The notes under the pieces are model-generated. The model made no database searches, had not been told where the DNA came from, and was given only the letters and a program-made list of their open reading frames with translations. Below are positions 1 to 8,839 of a stretch of DNA of 38,062 bases, one piece after another. The translations under genes were made by a program, and so were the position numbers. Within the stretch, counting starts at the first letter, position 1. Each line of letters opens with the position of its first letter. Origin of the DNA: Ktedonobacterales bacterium (GTDB lineage: Bacteria; Chloroflexota; Ktedonobacteria; Ktedonobacterales; JADMIN01); assembly GCA_025935195.1 (NCBI GenBank), contig JAICVS010000028.1, forward strand, positions 1 through 38,062, in the 5' to 3' direction.

Positions 1-1
1 C

Positions 2-229
2 TACACCCAGTCGAGCGGTGAGACTGTGCCGGGGGCGGCCTCGCTCGCCGCGCCAGTCCGTGGCGGCGATGGGCAAGTAGTGGCCGCGCTCAACGTCGGT
101 GCGCCGGCCTCGCGCCTGACACCGGAGGCGGCCGCGCGCGCCGCCGCTGCCGTGCTCGAGGCGGCTGGCCGCGCTGGTCGTGATCTCAGCGTTATGCATC
201 CAAACACTCATCCGGCCTCGCGCCGCTAG
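2..229 (+). CDS. IclR-type transcriptional regulator, C-terminal end (partial)
   Basis: The window opens inside this gene; 75 codons remain before a TAG stop. The visible part has the order expected at the end of an IclR effector-binding domain: a GE-x-x-x-G turn, the segment LAAPVRGGDGQVVAALNV, and a final Ala-rich helix. In this family the domain binds a small ligand and controls an N-terminal winged helix, which lies outside the window. It is followed on the same strand, after about 200 bases, by the ABC importer genes, so it may regulate them; that is inference from position. The short fragment limits certainty. Confidence 0.7.
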   Translation, partial: YTQSSGETVPGAASLAAPVRGGDGQVVAALNVGAPASRLTPEAAARAAAAVLEAAGRAGRDLSVMHPNTHPASRR

Positions 230-426
230 CCGCCGGCGTATGCCGGTAAAACGACCCAGCCCGGAGCGTCACAGTCTTCAAGAGTATCTCGCGGTGCGTC
301 GGAGTGTTTCGCTCGCGTAACCCATGCTATCAACCCACTGGCCCTTTTGGCCGCGGCGTTCGTGTCGGTGTCCTTGGAGTTTTGGAGTCAGGGAATCATC
401 CAGCACGCTTGGGAGGTAGTCGCATC

Positions 427-2058
427 ATGCACAGCCAGGTGCCCGCGCCCCAGTCCTCGCAATCCGCTCGCCCCGTTTCCCCCGCTCGCGGCGGCTCCCG
501 CGTCTTCGCGCTCTCGCGCCTGTTCGGCGTGGTTTGCGTGGCGTTGCTCGTGCTTGCCGGCTGCGGTGGTGGCAGCTCCAGCGCGACCTCCGGTGGCCCG
601 AAGACCGGTGGCGCGCTCAACGTCGGCCTCGATTCCGACGTGGTGACGCTCGACCCGCTCAAGTCCACCGCGCTGGTGGACCGCGAGGTGATGCTCAACA
701 TCTACGACACGCTCGTGCGGGTAGATGACAAGAACAACGTGCAGCCGGACCTCGCGACCTCGTGGACGACCTCGTCAGATGGCAAGCAGGTCACCTTCAC
801 GCTGCGTAGCGGCGTGAAGTTCCAGGACGGCACCCCTTTCAACGCCGACGCCGTCGTCACCAACATCCAGCGCATCCTCACCACCAAGTCGTCGCCGCGC
901 CACAGCGAGCTTTCGACAGTGGATTCGGTCGCCAAGGTGGACGACACCCATGTCGTCTTCAACCTCAAGAGCGCCTTCTCTCCCCTGTTGTTGACGCTTA
1001 CCGACCGCGCCGGCATGATCCTCTCGCCGGCGGTCATCCAGTCGGCCGGGGATAACCTGGGCAACGCGCCGACAGGCGCGGGTACGGGCCCCTTCCAGTT
1101 CGACTCCTGGGTCAAAGGCGATCACATGACCGTCAAGGCCAACCCGAGCTACTGGCAGAAGGATAGCGCCGGCCGCACGCTGCCCTATCTCGCCTCGGTG
1201 ACGTACAAGCCGATCACCAACGAGAGCGTGATGTTCACCAACCTGCAGACCGGCGCCATCCAGGTCGCGCAGGATGTGGATCCCAAAGACATTCCAGCGG
1301 TCAAGAACAATTCCAGCCTCGTCTACAAGCAGACCGCCGGCCTGAGCTTCTTCGGCTTCGAGCTCAACACCAAGTCCGCGCCGCTCAACGACGTGCATTT
1401 CCGCCGCGCCATCGCGTACGCGGTCAATCGCGACGAGATCCTGAACAGCGTGCTGCAAGGCGTCGGCGTCACGGCGCAGGGGCCGCTCTCCCCCAGCAGC
1501 TGGGCCTTCAACCAGAACGGCAACTACTTTACGAACGACATCAGCAAGGCCAAGGCCGAGCTGGCGCAGTCCAGCAGCCCGACCGGCGGTAGCTTCGACC
1601 TGCTTGTCGCCAGCGGCTCGCCGCTCAACTTGCAGGAGGCGCAGTTCATCCAGTCCGAGCTGAAGCCGGCGAATATCACGGTCAACATCAAGACCGAGAC
1701 CTTCGCCACCATCCTCAGCGACACCACCGCGTTCAAGTTCCAGGCGGCGCTGATCGGCTGGAGCGGCCGGCCCGACCCGGACGGCAACACCTTCAGCTGG
1801 TTCCACACCGGCGGCGGCAACAACGACATGCAGTATTCCAACGCCACCGTGGATAAGCTGCTCGAAGACGCCCGTGTCCAAAGCGACCAATCCAAACGTG
1901 CGCAGGACTACGTGCAGGCCGAGCAGCAGATCGCCAGTGACGCGCCGTACGTCTTCATCAACCACGGCGTCTCCACGCAGATCAGCAGCGCCAAGGTGCA
2001 GAACTTCCAGTTGCTGCCGACGGGCATCATGGTCTTCACGCAGACCTATCTCTCGTAG
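427..2058 (+). CDS. ABC importer substrate-binding lipoprotein, peptide/nickel (SBP_bac_5) family
   Basis: Extracytoplasmic solute-binding protein of the DppA/OppA type, 543 residues, a normal family length. The ATG is chosen because GGGAGG lies 10 bases upstream and because it places a lipoprotein signal correctly: basic residues, a hydrophobic stretch, then the lipobox LAGC with Cys46 as the lipidated residue. A Gly/Ser-rich linker follows, then family landmarks: GGALNVGLDSDVVTLDPL, the DLATSW segment, VKFQDGTPFNADAVV and, near the C-terminus, a Trp-rich region typical of ligand-pocket closure. It should capture an oligopeptide, nickel chelate or related solute and deliver it to the two downstream permeases. 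The actual ligand cannot be read from the sequence. Confidence 0.95.
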   Translation: MHSQVPAPQSSQSARPVSPARGGSRVFALSRLFGVVCVALLVLAGCGGGSSSATSGGPKTGGALNVGLDSDVVTLDPLKSTALVDREVMLNIYDTLVRVDDKNNVQPDLATSWTTSSDGKQVTFTLRSGVKFQDGTPFNADAVVTNIQRILTTKSSPRHSELSTVDSVAKVDDTHVVFNLKSAFSPLLLTLTDRAGMILSPAVIQSAGDNLGNAPTGAGTGPFQFDSWVKGDHMTVKANPSYWQKDSAGRTLPYLASVTYKPITNESVMFTNLQTGAIQVAQDVDPKDIPAVKNNSSLVYKQTAGLSFFGFELNTKSAPLNDVHFRRAIAYAVNRDEILNSVLQGVGVTAQGPLSPSSWAFNQNGNYFTNDISKAKAELAQSSSPTGGSFDLLVASGSPLNLQEAQFIQSELKPANITVNIKTETFATILSDTTAFKFQAALIGWSGRPDPDGNTFSWFHTGGGNNDMQYSNATVDKLLEDARVQSDQSKRAQDYVQAEQQIASDAPYVFINHGVSTQISSAKVQNFQLLPTGIMVFTQTYLS

Positions 2059-2267
2059 TCTGTTCGCGCTTTCCCGTAGCGGCATCATCCGTGCTGTATG
2101 TGCTGCCAGCGTCCTGGGTTCCAGGGCCATCCAGGCTGGCTACCTCTGGCGCGGCGGCATATACAGCATAGACAGACGCCTCTCGTCCGGCGGGTAGGGG
2201 TCGCAGTGCGCTCCGCGGCCCCTGCCGCGCCGCTTTCGCTTGATCGTTGTCTGGTCAGGAGGGCAGC

Positions 2268-3221
2268 ATGGCGAGCTACATCGTGCGGCGCCTGATCTTC
2301 ATCGTGCCGGTTGCCTTGCTGGTCAGCTTCATCGTCTTCATGCTGATCCACCTTGTGCCGGGCGACCCCGCCGCCGTGCTGCTCGGCGAGGATGCCACGC
2401 CACAGAATATTGCCGCGCTACGCAAGGAGCTTGGCCTCGACCAGCCGCTGCTCACGCAGTATGTGCTCTGGCTCGGTCAGGCCATCCATGGCAATTTCGG
2501 CCGCTCCATCCAACTCCAGCAGCCCGTGTTCGAGGCCATCCTGCAGCGCGCGCCCGTCACCATTGAGCTGGGCATCGCCTCGCTGCTCTTCTCGATTGTG
2601 ATCGCCATCCCACTCGGCGTTGTCTCCGCCACCCGCGCCAACGGCCGCCTCGATACCACCGTGAACGTGACCAGCCTGCTCGGCACGGCCATCCCCGGTT
2701 TCGTCCTCGGCCTGGGGCTGATTGTGGTCTTCGCGGTGTTCATCCGCCTCTTCCCGCCTGGTGGCTACGTCCCGTTCAGCGAGGATCCCGCCGCGAACCT
2801 GCGCGACCTGATCCTGCCCATGATCACGCTCGGCACGGGCGCCGTGGCCGTCAATCTGCGGCAGGTGCGCGCCAGCATGATCGAGATTCTCAGCCAAGAT
2901 TACATCCGCACCGCCTGGGCCAAGGGCCTGCACAAGCCGCGCGTCTATTACATCCACGCGCTGCGCAACGCCCTGCTGCCGCTGCTCACTATCGTCGGTT
3001 TGCAGGTCGGCGCGATCCTGGGTGGCGCGGTGATCGTCGAGACGATCTTCCAGTGGCCCGGCTTGGGCGCGCTCGCCGTCTCGAGCCTGCTCTCCAAAGA
3101 CTATCCCGTCATTCAGGCGACCGTGCTGCTCTCCGCGCTCTCGTACATGTTCGTCAATCTGCTCGTAGATGTCGGCTACGGCCTGTTGGATCCGAGGATC
3201 AGCTATGGCAAGGGACGCTGA
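2268..3221 (+). CDS. ABC importer permease, DppB/OppB type
   Basis: Inner-membrane permease of 317 residues. AGGAGGG just upstream fixes the ATG. The N-terminus has the DppB signature: a first membrane helix beginning YIVRRLIFIVPVALL, then HLVPGDPAAVLLG, the usual large loop, and five further hydrophobic segments. The cytoplasmic EAA loop, the contact site for the ATPase, is seen as RTAWAKGLHKPRVYYIHALR. The gene lies 209 bases after the lipoprotein gene and overlaps the next permease, so the three form one transport operon. No ATPase subunit follows within the window. Confidence 0.95.
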   Translation: MASYIVRRLIFIVPVALLVSFIVFMLIHLVPGDPAAVLLGEDATPQNIAALRKELGLDQPLLTQYVLWLGQAIHGNFGRSIQLQQPVFEAILQRAPVTIELGIASLLFSIVIAIPLGVVSATRANGRLDTTVNVTSLLGTAIPGFVLGLGLIVVFAVFIRLFPPGGYVPFSEDPAANLRDLILPMITLGTGAVAVNLRQVRASMIEILSQDYIRTAWAKGLHKPRVYYIHALRNALLPLLTIVGLQVGAILGGAVIVETIFQWPGLGALAVSSLLSKDYPVIQATVLLSALSYMFVNLLVDVGYGLLDPRISYGKGR

Positions 3222-4188
3222 AACCAGGACGCCGCGCTCCGGCGACTCGCTGCTACCGTTCGATGCGAGCCTGGCGCCCGCCGGTGCGGCGGGTGGCGCG
3301 CTCGCGCTGCCGATGGATCAGGAGTTCGCGCCACGCGAGCGGTTCAGCCTAGGTGATCTGCTGCGCGACCGCCGCTGGTTCTGCGGCGTCATCCTGCTGC
3401 TGATCTTCCTGGCGGCGGTCCTCGCGCCGTTGGTCGCGCCGTACTCGCCGACGGAGTATCACCCGGCCATCGTCGCGCAGGCGCCGACACGCGCGCACCT
3501 ACTGGGCACCGACGAGCTGGGCCGCGACATCCTCAGCCGTATCATCTACGGCGCGCGCGTCTCGCTCGCCGTCGGCATCGCCGCTATCCTCCTAGGCGGC
3601 GTCGTCGGCATCTTCCTCGGCACTATCGCCGGCTACGCACGCGGCTGGGTAGATCAGGTCGTCACGATCATTGTCGATGCCATCCTCTCGTTCCCCTCGA
3701 TTATCCTCGCGCTCGCCATCGCCGCCGTGCTTGGCCGCGGCGTGACGAACCTCGTCGTCGCCCTGGCATTCGTGCGTATCCCGATCTATGCCCGCCTCGC
3801 TCGCGGCCAGGCGTTGCAGGTCCGCTCGCTGGACTACATCACCGCCGCGCACGCCTCCGGCACGCGCACCTGGCGCATTCTGCTGCGGCACGTGCTGCCC
3901 AACATCTTCAGCCCGTTGCTGGTACAGGGCACGCTCTCCGTCTCCTTCGCCATCCTGGACGAGTCCGTGGTCAGCTTTCTGGGTGTGGGCGGTGTGGAGC
4001 CGCCCGATCCAGAATGGGGCGGCATGATCACTGCCGCACAGAGCTACATCTTCAGCGATCCCTGGATGCTGGTCGGCCCGGCGGTCGCCATCATCATTAC
4101 CGTGCTCTGCCTCAACCTCGTCGGCGACGCCCTGCGCGACCGGCTCGATCCGCGCACCGCCCGCGCCGCCGCCAGCCGCGGCGTCTGA
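3205..4188 (+). CDS. ABC importer permease, DppC/OppC type
   Basis: Partner permease of 327 residues. The ATG at 3205 has GAGGA 6 bases upstream and overlaps the end of the DppB-like gene by 17 bases, which suggests translational coupling. About 50 residues precede the first membrane segment, as is common for DppC. Landmarks are HLLGTDELGRDILSRIIYGA, the EAA loop around YITAAHASGTRTWRILLRHV, and the C-terminal LVGDALRDRLDPR. In this family DppB and DppC form the channel. A DppD/DppF ATPase pair normally comes next, but the next gene (4212-4694) is unrelated and on the other strand. Confidence 0.95.
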   Translation: MARDAETRTPRSGDSLLPFDASLAPAGAAGGALALPMDQEFAPRERFSLGDLLRDRRWFCGVILLLIFLAAVLAPLVAPYSPTEYHPAIVAQAPTRAHLLGTDELGRDILSRIIYGARVSLAVGIAAILLGGVVGIFLGTIAGYARGWVDQVVTIIVDAILSFPSIILALAIAAVLGRGVTNLVVALAFVRIPIYARLARGQALQVRSLDYITAAHASGTRTWRILLRHVLPNIFSPLLVQGTLSVSFAILDESVVSFLGVGGVEPPDPEWGGMITAAQSYIFSDPWMLVGPAVAIIITVLCLNLVGDALRDRLDPRTARAAASRGV

Positions 4189-4211
4189 TATCCTAACCGA
4201 GAGCGCCGCCA

Positions 4212-4694
4212 TCACTCAGACGCGCGGTGCGCGGCCAGCCAGCGTTCGAGCAGCTCCGCGGTCTGGACGCGCCCCAGTGTGCGATACGCCTGAGCCTCGT
4301 ACTCCAACGCCAGCACCGGCAGCCGCAAGCCATGCGCCTCCACGAAGCGCGTGTGCGCGTTCAGGTTCACCGGCTCCTCCCAGCGCCCATCGGGGAGCCG
4401 CTTGACGATGTCGCCCATGATCTCGACCGTGACGCCATAGAGCCGCATCGCGCCGAAGTGCGATCGAATGCGCTCCACCTCGGAGAAGGCCACCGGCCGT
4501 GTCACCGCCTCGGCAAAGCGGCCGGCGAGCGCGTACGCCCCGGCGGCGTCGGTCTGCACATCAATGTCGTGCGCCTCCACCGGCACCCCTTGCAGCGCGA
4601 AGCTCGTGCTGCCGGTGAGCGCCCAGCGCACGCCGTCGCCGCGCAGCCGCGCCTCGATCTCACATAGCGCCGCCAGATGCTGCCAGGACAGCAT
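4212..4694 (-). CDS. nucleotidyltransferase-fold protein
   Basis: Protein of 160 residues with a GAGGAG ribosome site 8 bases before its ATG. Near residue 27 it has ALTGSTSFALQG followed by a DIDVQTD motif. That is the Gly-Ser plus Asp-x-Asp arrangement of minimal nucleotidyltransferases and AbiEii/DUF1814-like proteins. The rest, including a CLYGVTVEI-like strand region (RLYGVTVEIMGDI), fits the small domain. The substrate is unknown. It starts 20 bases after the serine hydrolase stop, so the two are probably co-transcribed. No antitoxin-like partner is adjacent, so I do not call it a toxin-antitoxin component. Confidence 0.65.
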   Translation of the reverse strand: MLSWQHLAALCEIEARLRGDGVRWALTGSTSFALQGVPVEAHDIDVQTDAAGAYALAGRFAEAVTRPVAFSEVERIRSHFGAMRLYGVTVEIMGDIVKRLPDGRWEEPVNLNAHTRFVEAHGLRLPVLALEYEAQAYRTLGRVQTAELLERWLAAHRASE

Positions 4695-4714
4695 ATGCTC
4701 TGCTCCTCAGCGCA

Positions 4715-6007
4715 TCATGCCCGCTGCTCCTGTACACGATACGCCGAAACCCAGTAGAAGGGGACGATCAGCTTGACCCGGTTGCAGCGCGTGCCGCCGT
4801 TGTCCGCGAAGCGTAGCTCCACGTCCGGGTCACCCATAGCGGCGAATGTCGCCGCGCCCGTCTGGAAGAGCTGGTAGTCGAACTCGCCGCGCAGCGCCAG
4901 CGCATCTCCTTCGGCTACCACCTCAAACGTCGTGATGGCGTCAGAGTAGGTGCCGGTGAAACGGTCCAGCGCCGCTGTGTCGAACGAGATGCGCTGGCGC
5001 GGCGGCGCTGGCATCCCCAACGCGGCGTCGCAGATGTCGCGCGCCAGCCCCGCCGCGTCGAAGCCGGCGATATTCGAGAGCGCGAGAATCGCCAGGTCGT
5101 CCTTGATGAAGCGGCCGTAGAACGACGAGAAGCCTGGCACCCCGCCGGCGTGATGGACCACCCGTCGCCCGCGGAAGTCGGAGAGACCCCAGCCGAGGCC
5201 GTAGCCCTCTGTCCGCCCGTCGTTCAGGCGCAGCGGCCTCCATGTCTGCTCCAGCGTCCGCCTGTCCAGCAGCCGGCCATCACGCAGTGCGCGGTCCCAA
5301 CGGATGAGATCGTCCAGCGTTGAGCCGAGGCCGCCGGGTGCGTATGGCAGCGTCATGCTGAAGCGCGGCGCGTGCTCCCAGCCGGCGCTCATGCGCTCAT
5401 AGCCGCGAGCGCGGCGTGGGATGACCGGCGTGTGCAGCATGTAGCGCGAGTGGGCCATGCCCAGCGGCGCGAAGATGCGCTCGCGCACGAAGGTGTCCCA
5501 AGGCATCCTCGATACCGCCTCGATAATCCTGCCGAGCAGCACATAGCCAGAGTTGCTGTAGCTGTAGCGTTCGCCCGGCGCGAAAACGGGCGGCAGCGCG
5601 CGGAAAAGATCGGTCAGCTCCGCTGGCGTGCGGTCGGTCTGTGCGACATGCTCCCAGAAGCCGGGCTGCGTGACGTAGTTGGCGATGCCGGAAGTATGTG
5701 TCAGCAGATTCTCCACGGTGATCAGCCGGTCGCCCGTCGGGAAGTCCGGCAGATACGCGGTGATCGCGTCGTCCAGCCGCAGCTTGCCGTCGCGCTCCAG
5801 CAGGAGGATCGCCTGCGCGGTGAACGGCTTGGTCAGCGAGCCGAGGCACAGCACCGTATCCGGCGCGATGGGCTGTTCCCACTCCAGATTCGCCAGCCCG
5901 TAGCCCTTCGCATGGACGACCTCGCCACCGCGCACCACCGCCACTGCGACACCCGGCCCATCCGCCTCGATCCGTCCACCCACGACTGCATCAATCTCGG
6001 CCAGCAT
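4715..6007 (-). CDS. serine hydrolase, beta-lactamase / class C penicillin-binding family
   Basis: Protein of 430 residues with the three motifs of the PF00144 family: Ser57-Leu-Thr-Lys60 (the catalytic SxxK), Tyr150-Ser-Asn152 (the YxN motif) and His286-Ala-Gly-Gly289 (the KTG/HxG position). The family includes esterases, D-amino peptidases and class C beta-lactamases; the sequence does not say which reaction applies. No signal peptide is evident, since the protein begins MLAEIDAVVGG, so it is probably cytoplasmic. The ATG at 6007 is preferred over one 11 codons upstream because GAGGAG lies just before it. The last 80 residues form the small beta domain often appended to this family. It is the first gene of a two-gene minus-strand unit. 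Confidence 0.9.
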   Translation of the reverse strand: MLAEIDAVVGGRIEADGPGVAVAVVRGGEVVHAKGYGLANLEWEQPIAPDTVLCLGSLTKPFTAQAILLLERDGKLRLDDAITAYLPDFPTGDRLITVENLLTHTSGIANYVTQPGFWEHVAQTDRTPAELTDLFRALPPVFAPGERYSYSNSGYVLLGRIIEAVSRMPWDTFVRERIFAPLGMAHSRYMLHTPVIPRRARGYERMSAGWEHAPRFSMTLPYAPGGLGSTLDDLIRWDRALRDGRLLDRRTLEQTWRPLRLNDGRTEGYGLGWGLSDFRGRRVVHHAGGVPGFSSFYGRFIKDDLAILALSNIAGFDAAGLARDICDAALGMPAPPRQRISFDTAALDRFTGTYSDAITTFEVVAEGDALALRGEFDYQLFQTGAATFAAMGDPDVELRFADNGGTRCNRVKLIVPFYWVSAYRVQEQRA

Positions 6008-6263
6008 ACACTTCTCCTCGCGCTCGCTCGCGCGTGACACCCGCCCGGTCCATCCCGAACGGCGAGTGAGAGCATAGCCGCCCGTCGACGTGAAAACACC
6101 GGCCCAACGTCCGATGTTTCAGCGCGCGCCAGGGTGTATACTGCGGGCAGAACAAGAAGGAACAGTGTACCATCTGCGCTCTGTTGCTCAACAGGGCGTC
6201 TCTCGCGTGGGCAGCGCGCATACATCATGTGGGAAGCGGCACAACAAAGGGAGAGTGCAAGCG

Positions 6264-6509
6264 ATGCTCAACGAGCGGCTCAAGGCGGCGCTGGACAGCG
6301 CATCAGCGCTTCCGCCGGAAGTTCAGGACAAGGTGGCCGCCCAGATCGAAAGCGCGCTGCGCAATGCGCTCTGGGACGCGCAGCTCAATGATCCACAATA
6401 CGATGACGTGATCAGAGAGCTGATCGCAGCGGCAGAGCAGGAGGAGCCGCTGCCGTTTCCCAAGCCAGAGGGTTGGACCGAAGCCGACGATGAGGACGAC
6501 GCGAAGTAA
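6264..6509 (+). CDS. putative type II antitoxin
   Basis: Acidic protein of 81 residues starting at an ATG with AGGGAGAG about 9 bases upstream. It begins with an amphipathic segment (LNERLKAALDSA, then LPPEVQDKVAAQIESAL) and ends in a highly acidic tail, as do small antitoxins that neutralise RelE/ParE-type toxins. I do not recognise a specific antitoxin family, so the role rests mainly on context: the 3' end overlaps the start of a recognisable toxin reading frame (6490). A TATACT -10 element lies at 6137-6142. Confidence 0.65.
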   Translation: MLNERLKAALDSASALPPEVQDKVAAQIESALRNALWDAQLNDPQYDDVIRELIAAAEQEEPLPFPKPEGWTEADDEDDAK

Positions 6510-6776
6510 ATTCGCTCACTGTAGGGAGCTTCTGGAAGCTGTTCTATGCGCTGCCCCAGGATGTGCAGAAACAAGCATATAGGGCGTTTCGCCGGTTCCA
6601 GCAGAACCCGTTCCATCCAGGTCTCAACTTCGAAGAGGTAAATAGTCGCACTGGGCTCTGGTCTGCCCGTATCAGCGATGACTATCGTGTTCTCGGTTAT
6701 CGCAGAGGTGGTGATATTCGCTGGTTCTGGATCGGTACCCACACTGAGGTACGAGAAGCTGATCCACAGGCGCTGA
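6490..6776 (+). pseudogene. RelE/ParE-like toxin, reading frame broken by two +1 shifts
   Basis: Read from the ATG at 6490, which overlaps the antitoxin stop by 20 bases, the frame starts MRTTRSKFAHCR and then needs one G removed from the GGG at 6524-6526. It continues SFWKLFYALPQDVQ, passes NPFHPGLNFEEV, YRVLGYR and WFWIGTH, all typical of this toxin family. At 6748-6749 one more G must be removed to give HTEYEKLIHRR and a TGA at 6774-6776, the usual family ending. As sequenced, the central frame has no ATG, GTG or TTG before 6563, and it runs on out of family to 6967. The intact protein would be about 95 residues. Either the toxin is inactivated or two G insertions are sequencing errors. 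Confidence 0.8.
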
Positions 6777-6894
6777 TGCCTTTAGCATGGGCCTTTCGCG
6801 ATCTTTCGTCTGTCGTCGTAAAGGCGAGATGTCAGGGTCACTACCTCAGATTCGTTGCTGCTCTGACTTGCGCCTGTGCGGCCGGACATGGACA

Positions 6895-6923
6895 TTCGCT
6901 CGCGCTGCCCGTTCTGCTATACT
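6895..6923 (+). promoter_or_regulatory. candidate promoter of the glutamine synthetase-like gene
   Basis: TTCGCT (-35, 3 of 6 matches), a 17-base spacer and TGCTATACT (-10 with extended TG). The predicted start site is about 35 bases before the ATG at 6964. This is a sequence reading only. Confidence 0.5.
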
Positions 6924-6963
6924 GGCGCCGAGAATCCAGACAGCGGGAGGAGCCGGAGCAGCT

Positions 6964-8340
6964 ATGAGCGGAGATACAAGTGCGGATATGAGCGCGCGCG
7001 TCGAGCAGATGATCGCGGAGCATGGCATTGACACCGTCAAGGTCGGCGGGCCGGACTACGACGGCATCTACCGCGGCAAGCGCCTACCCGCGGACGTCTT
7101 TCTCGACGGCATCGCGCACGGCTACGCCCAGGGCGACGTGCTCTTTGGCTGGGACATCGCCGAAGACCTCGTGCCCGGCCTGCGCTTCACCAACTGGGAC
7201 ACTGGTTATGCCGACATCCGCATGCTGCCCGACCTCGCCACCTTCCGCCGTGTCCCCTGGGAGGAGCGCACCGCCACCGTCATCTGTGACTTTGTCACCG
7301 AGGGCGGCGGGCCGGTTGCCGTCGCCCCACGCCACGTCCTGCGCCGTGTGCTGGAGCGCGGCGAGCGCATGGGCTACCGCGCCGAGCTGGCGCTGGAGCT
7401 GGAGTTTCGCATCTGGCGCGAGGATCAGCGCTCGTTGCGCCAGAAGCAGTGGCGCGACCTCACGCCCCTCAGCCCCACCACGAGCTGCTACAGTCTGCAC
7501 CGCGCCACCGGAGACGAGTTCATCGTCGGCCGGCTGCGTCGCCAGATGGACGCCCACGGCGTACCTATCGAGGGCTACAACCGCGAGCACGGCGCGGGCA
7601 TGTATGAGATGAACCTGCGCCGCGCCGCCGGCCTGGAGGCGGCCGACCGCGCGCTGCTCTTCCGCAACGGCGTCAAAGAGTTGTGCCTGCTCGAAGGGCT
7701 GACGGCCAGCTTCATGGCAAAGCCATTCGCGGGCGAGGACGGCAACAGCGGCCACCTGCACCAGAGCCTCTGGACGACCGGCGGTCAGCCCGCCTTCTAT
7801 GACCCCGCCGCCGAGCGCGGCCTCTCCGCCGTCTTTCGCGCGTACATCGCCGGCGTCCTGCACACGCTGCCGGAGCTAATGGCCCTCTACGCTCCCAACA
7901 TCAACTCGTACAAGCGCTTCGTCACCGGCTCCTGGGCGCCCACCGTCGCCGCCTGGGGCATCGAGACGCGCACGCCCGCGTTGCGCTCCATCACCGGCTC
8001 GCCCAACGCCACCCACCTGGAGAACCGCGTCCCCGGTTCCGACGTCAACCCCTACCTGGCGATGGCCGCCGCGCTCGCCGCCGGACTACACGGCATCAAG
8101 CGCGGCCTTACCCCGCCGCCACCCATCCGTTCCAACGCCTACACGCTGCCTGAAGACTTAGCCCCGCGCCTGCCGCGCACGCTGGATGCCGCGATTGAGC
8201 GCTTCGCCGCCAGCGCGCTAGCGCGCGACTGGTTCGGCGATGCTTTCGTAGACGACTACACAACCATGCGCCGCTGGGAGTTGGAGCGCTACGCCGCCGC
8301 CGTGACGGAATGGGAGAGAAATCGATACTTCGACATATGA
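6964..8340 (+). CDS. glutamine synthetase family protein (GlnA/PuuA-like ligase)
   Basis: ATP-dependent ligase of 458 residues. Family landmarks in order: LALELEFRIW (metal-binding Glu region), REHGAGMYEMNL (second Glu), NSGHLHQSLW (ATP/metal His), NINSYKRF (substrate Arg region) and ENRVPGSDVNPYLAMAA (C-terminal signature). A Gly-rich ammonia/amine site is expected between these. True glutamine synthetase joins ammonia to glutamate; relatives such as gamma-glutamylputrescine synthetase use amines. The sequence around SPTTSCYSLH and the single-gene context resemble the amine-ligase branch, but I cannot decide the substrate. The start ATG has GGAGGAG and GGAG upstream; an in-frame ATG at 6988 is an alternative. 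Confidence 0.9.
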   Translation: MSGDTSADMSARVEQMIAEHGIDTVKVGGPDYDGIYRGKRLPADVFLDGIAHGYAQGDVLFGWDIAEDLVPGLRFTNWDTGYADIRMLPDLATFRRVPWEERTATVICDFVTEGGGPVAVAPRHVLRRVLERGERMGYRAELALELEFRIWREDQRSLRQKQWRDLTPLSPTTSCYSLHRATGDEFIVGRLRRQMDAHGVPIEGYNREHGAGMYEMNLRRAAGLEAADRALLFRNGVKELCLLEGLTASFMAKPFAGEDGNSGHLHQSLWTTGGQPAFYDPAAERGLSAVFRAYIAGVLHTLPELMALYAPNINSYKRFVTGSWAPTVAAWGIETRTPALRSITGSPNATHLENRVPGSDVNPYLAMAAALAAGLHGIKRGLTPPPPIRSNAYTLPEDLAPRLPRTLDAAIERFAASALARDWFGDAFVDDYTTMRRWELERYAAAVTEWERNRYFDI

Positions 8341-8472
8341 GACATCCGCGCTCGACTCCCTTGCGAATGACAGCAATCCAGCATAGGCGGCGCAGCGACG
8401 GGATGACCACTCGCGCTTTGAAAGGTAACTGTTCAGACGGACTTGCGGTACGGGTGTAGCGTAGAGTGGAGT

Positions 8473-8800
8473 TGACCCGGTTTGGTGGACACCTGTAGGC
8501 TTGGGGTGAAGGCCCCGAGGAGGTGTTCGGATGGCGAGGCATATGGCGCCGTAGCCCTCGGAGTTTCGTGCCGAGACGATCCGGTTGCCGCGTACGAGCG
8601 GGAAACCGCGTGCGCAGATTGCGCGCGAACTGGGCTTGACCGGCGAAACGCTCCGACTGTGGCTCAAGCAGGCCGATCTGGACGCGGGCACGCGCAGCGA
8701 TGGCCTGACGACCGACGAGCAAGAGGAGCTGCGTTGGCTCCGACGGGAGAACCGCATCTTGCGGGAAGAACGCGAGATCCTAAAAAACCTAGGGCGGCAA
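8473..8800 (+). mobile_element. IS3-family element, truncated left part
   Basis: The segment starts with an IS3-type terminal sequence, TGACCCGGTTTGGTGGACAC, and contains most of orfA. All of orfB, which encodes the catalytic domain, and the right end are missing. The remnant is joined directly to another transposase remnant. Confidence 0.75.
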
Positions 8801-8839
8801 AACTGGCTTGACGGGGCGAGTACGATGGGACTCGGCTGA
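8531..8839 (+). pseudogene. IS3-family transposase OrfA, nonsense mutated and truncated
   Basis: The frame opens at an ATG (MARHMAP), meets a TAG at 8552-8554 and continues with PSEFRAETIRL, the family helix-turn-helix ARELGLTGETLRLWLKQAD, and a leucine-zipper-like LRRENRILREEREIL. A Tyr normally precedes PSEF, so the TAG probably replaced a Tyr codon. After the zipper the expected Ala-rich ending is lost (NLGRQNWLDG instead), marking the deletion point at about 8790. The protein would have bound the element ends; without OrfB it cannot transpose. Confidence 0.75.

Noticed and set aside
775..2130. A 451-codon open frame on the minus strand
   Set aside because: It is antisense to the substrate-binding lipoprotein gene, which has clear motifs and a ribosome site; the antisense frame has neither.
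6563..6967. Intact 134-residue toxin gene starting at 6563
   Set aside because: This frame omits the conserved SFWKLFYALP start, and after HTE it leaves the family pattern; both faults are explained by single-G insertions.
8482..8811. A 109-codon open frame in the IS3 remnant
   Set aside because: It is out of frame with the recognisable OrfA helix-turn-helix and has no motifs.
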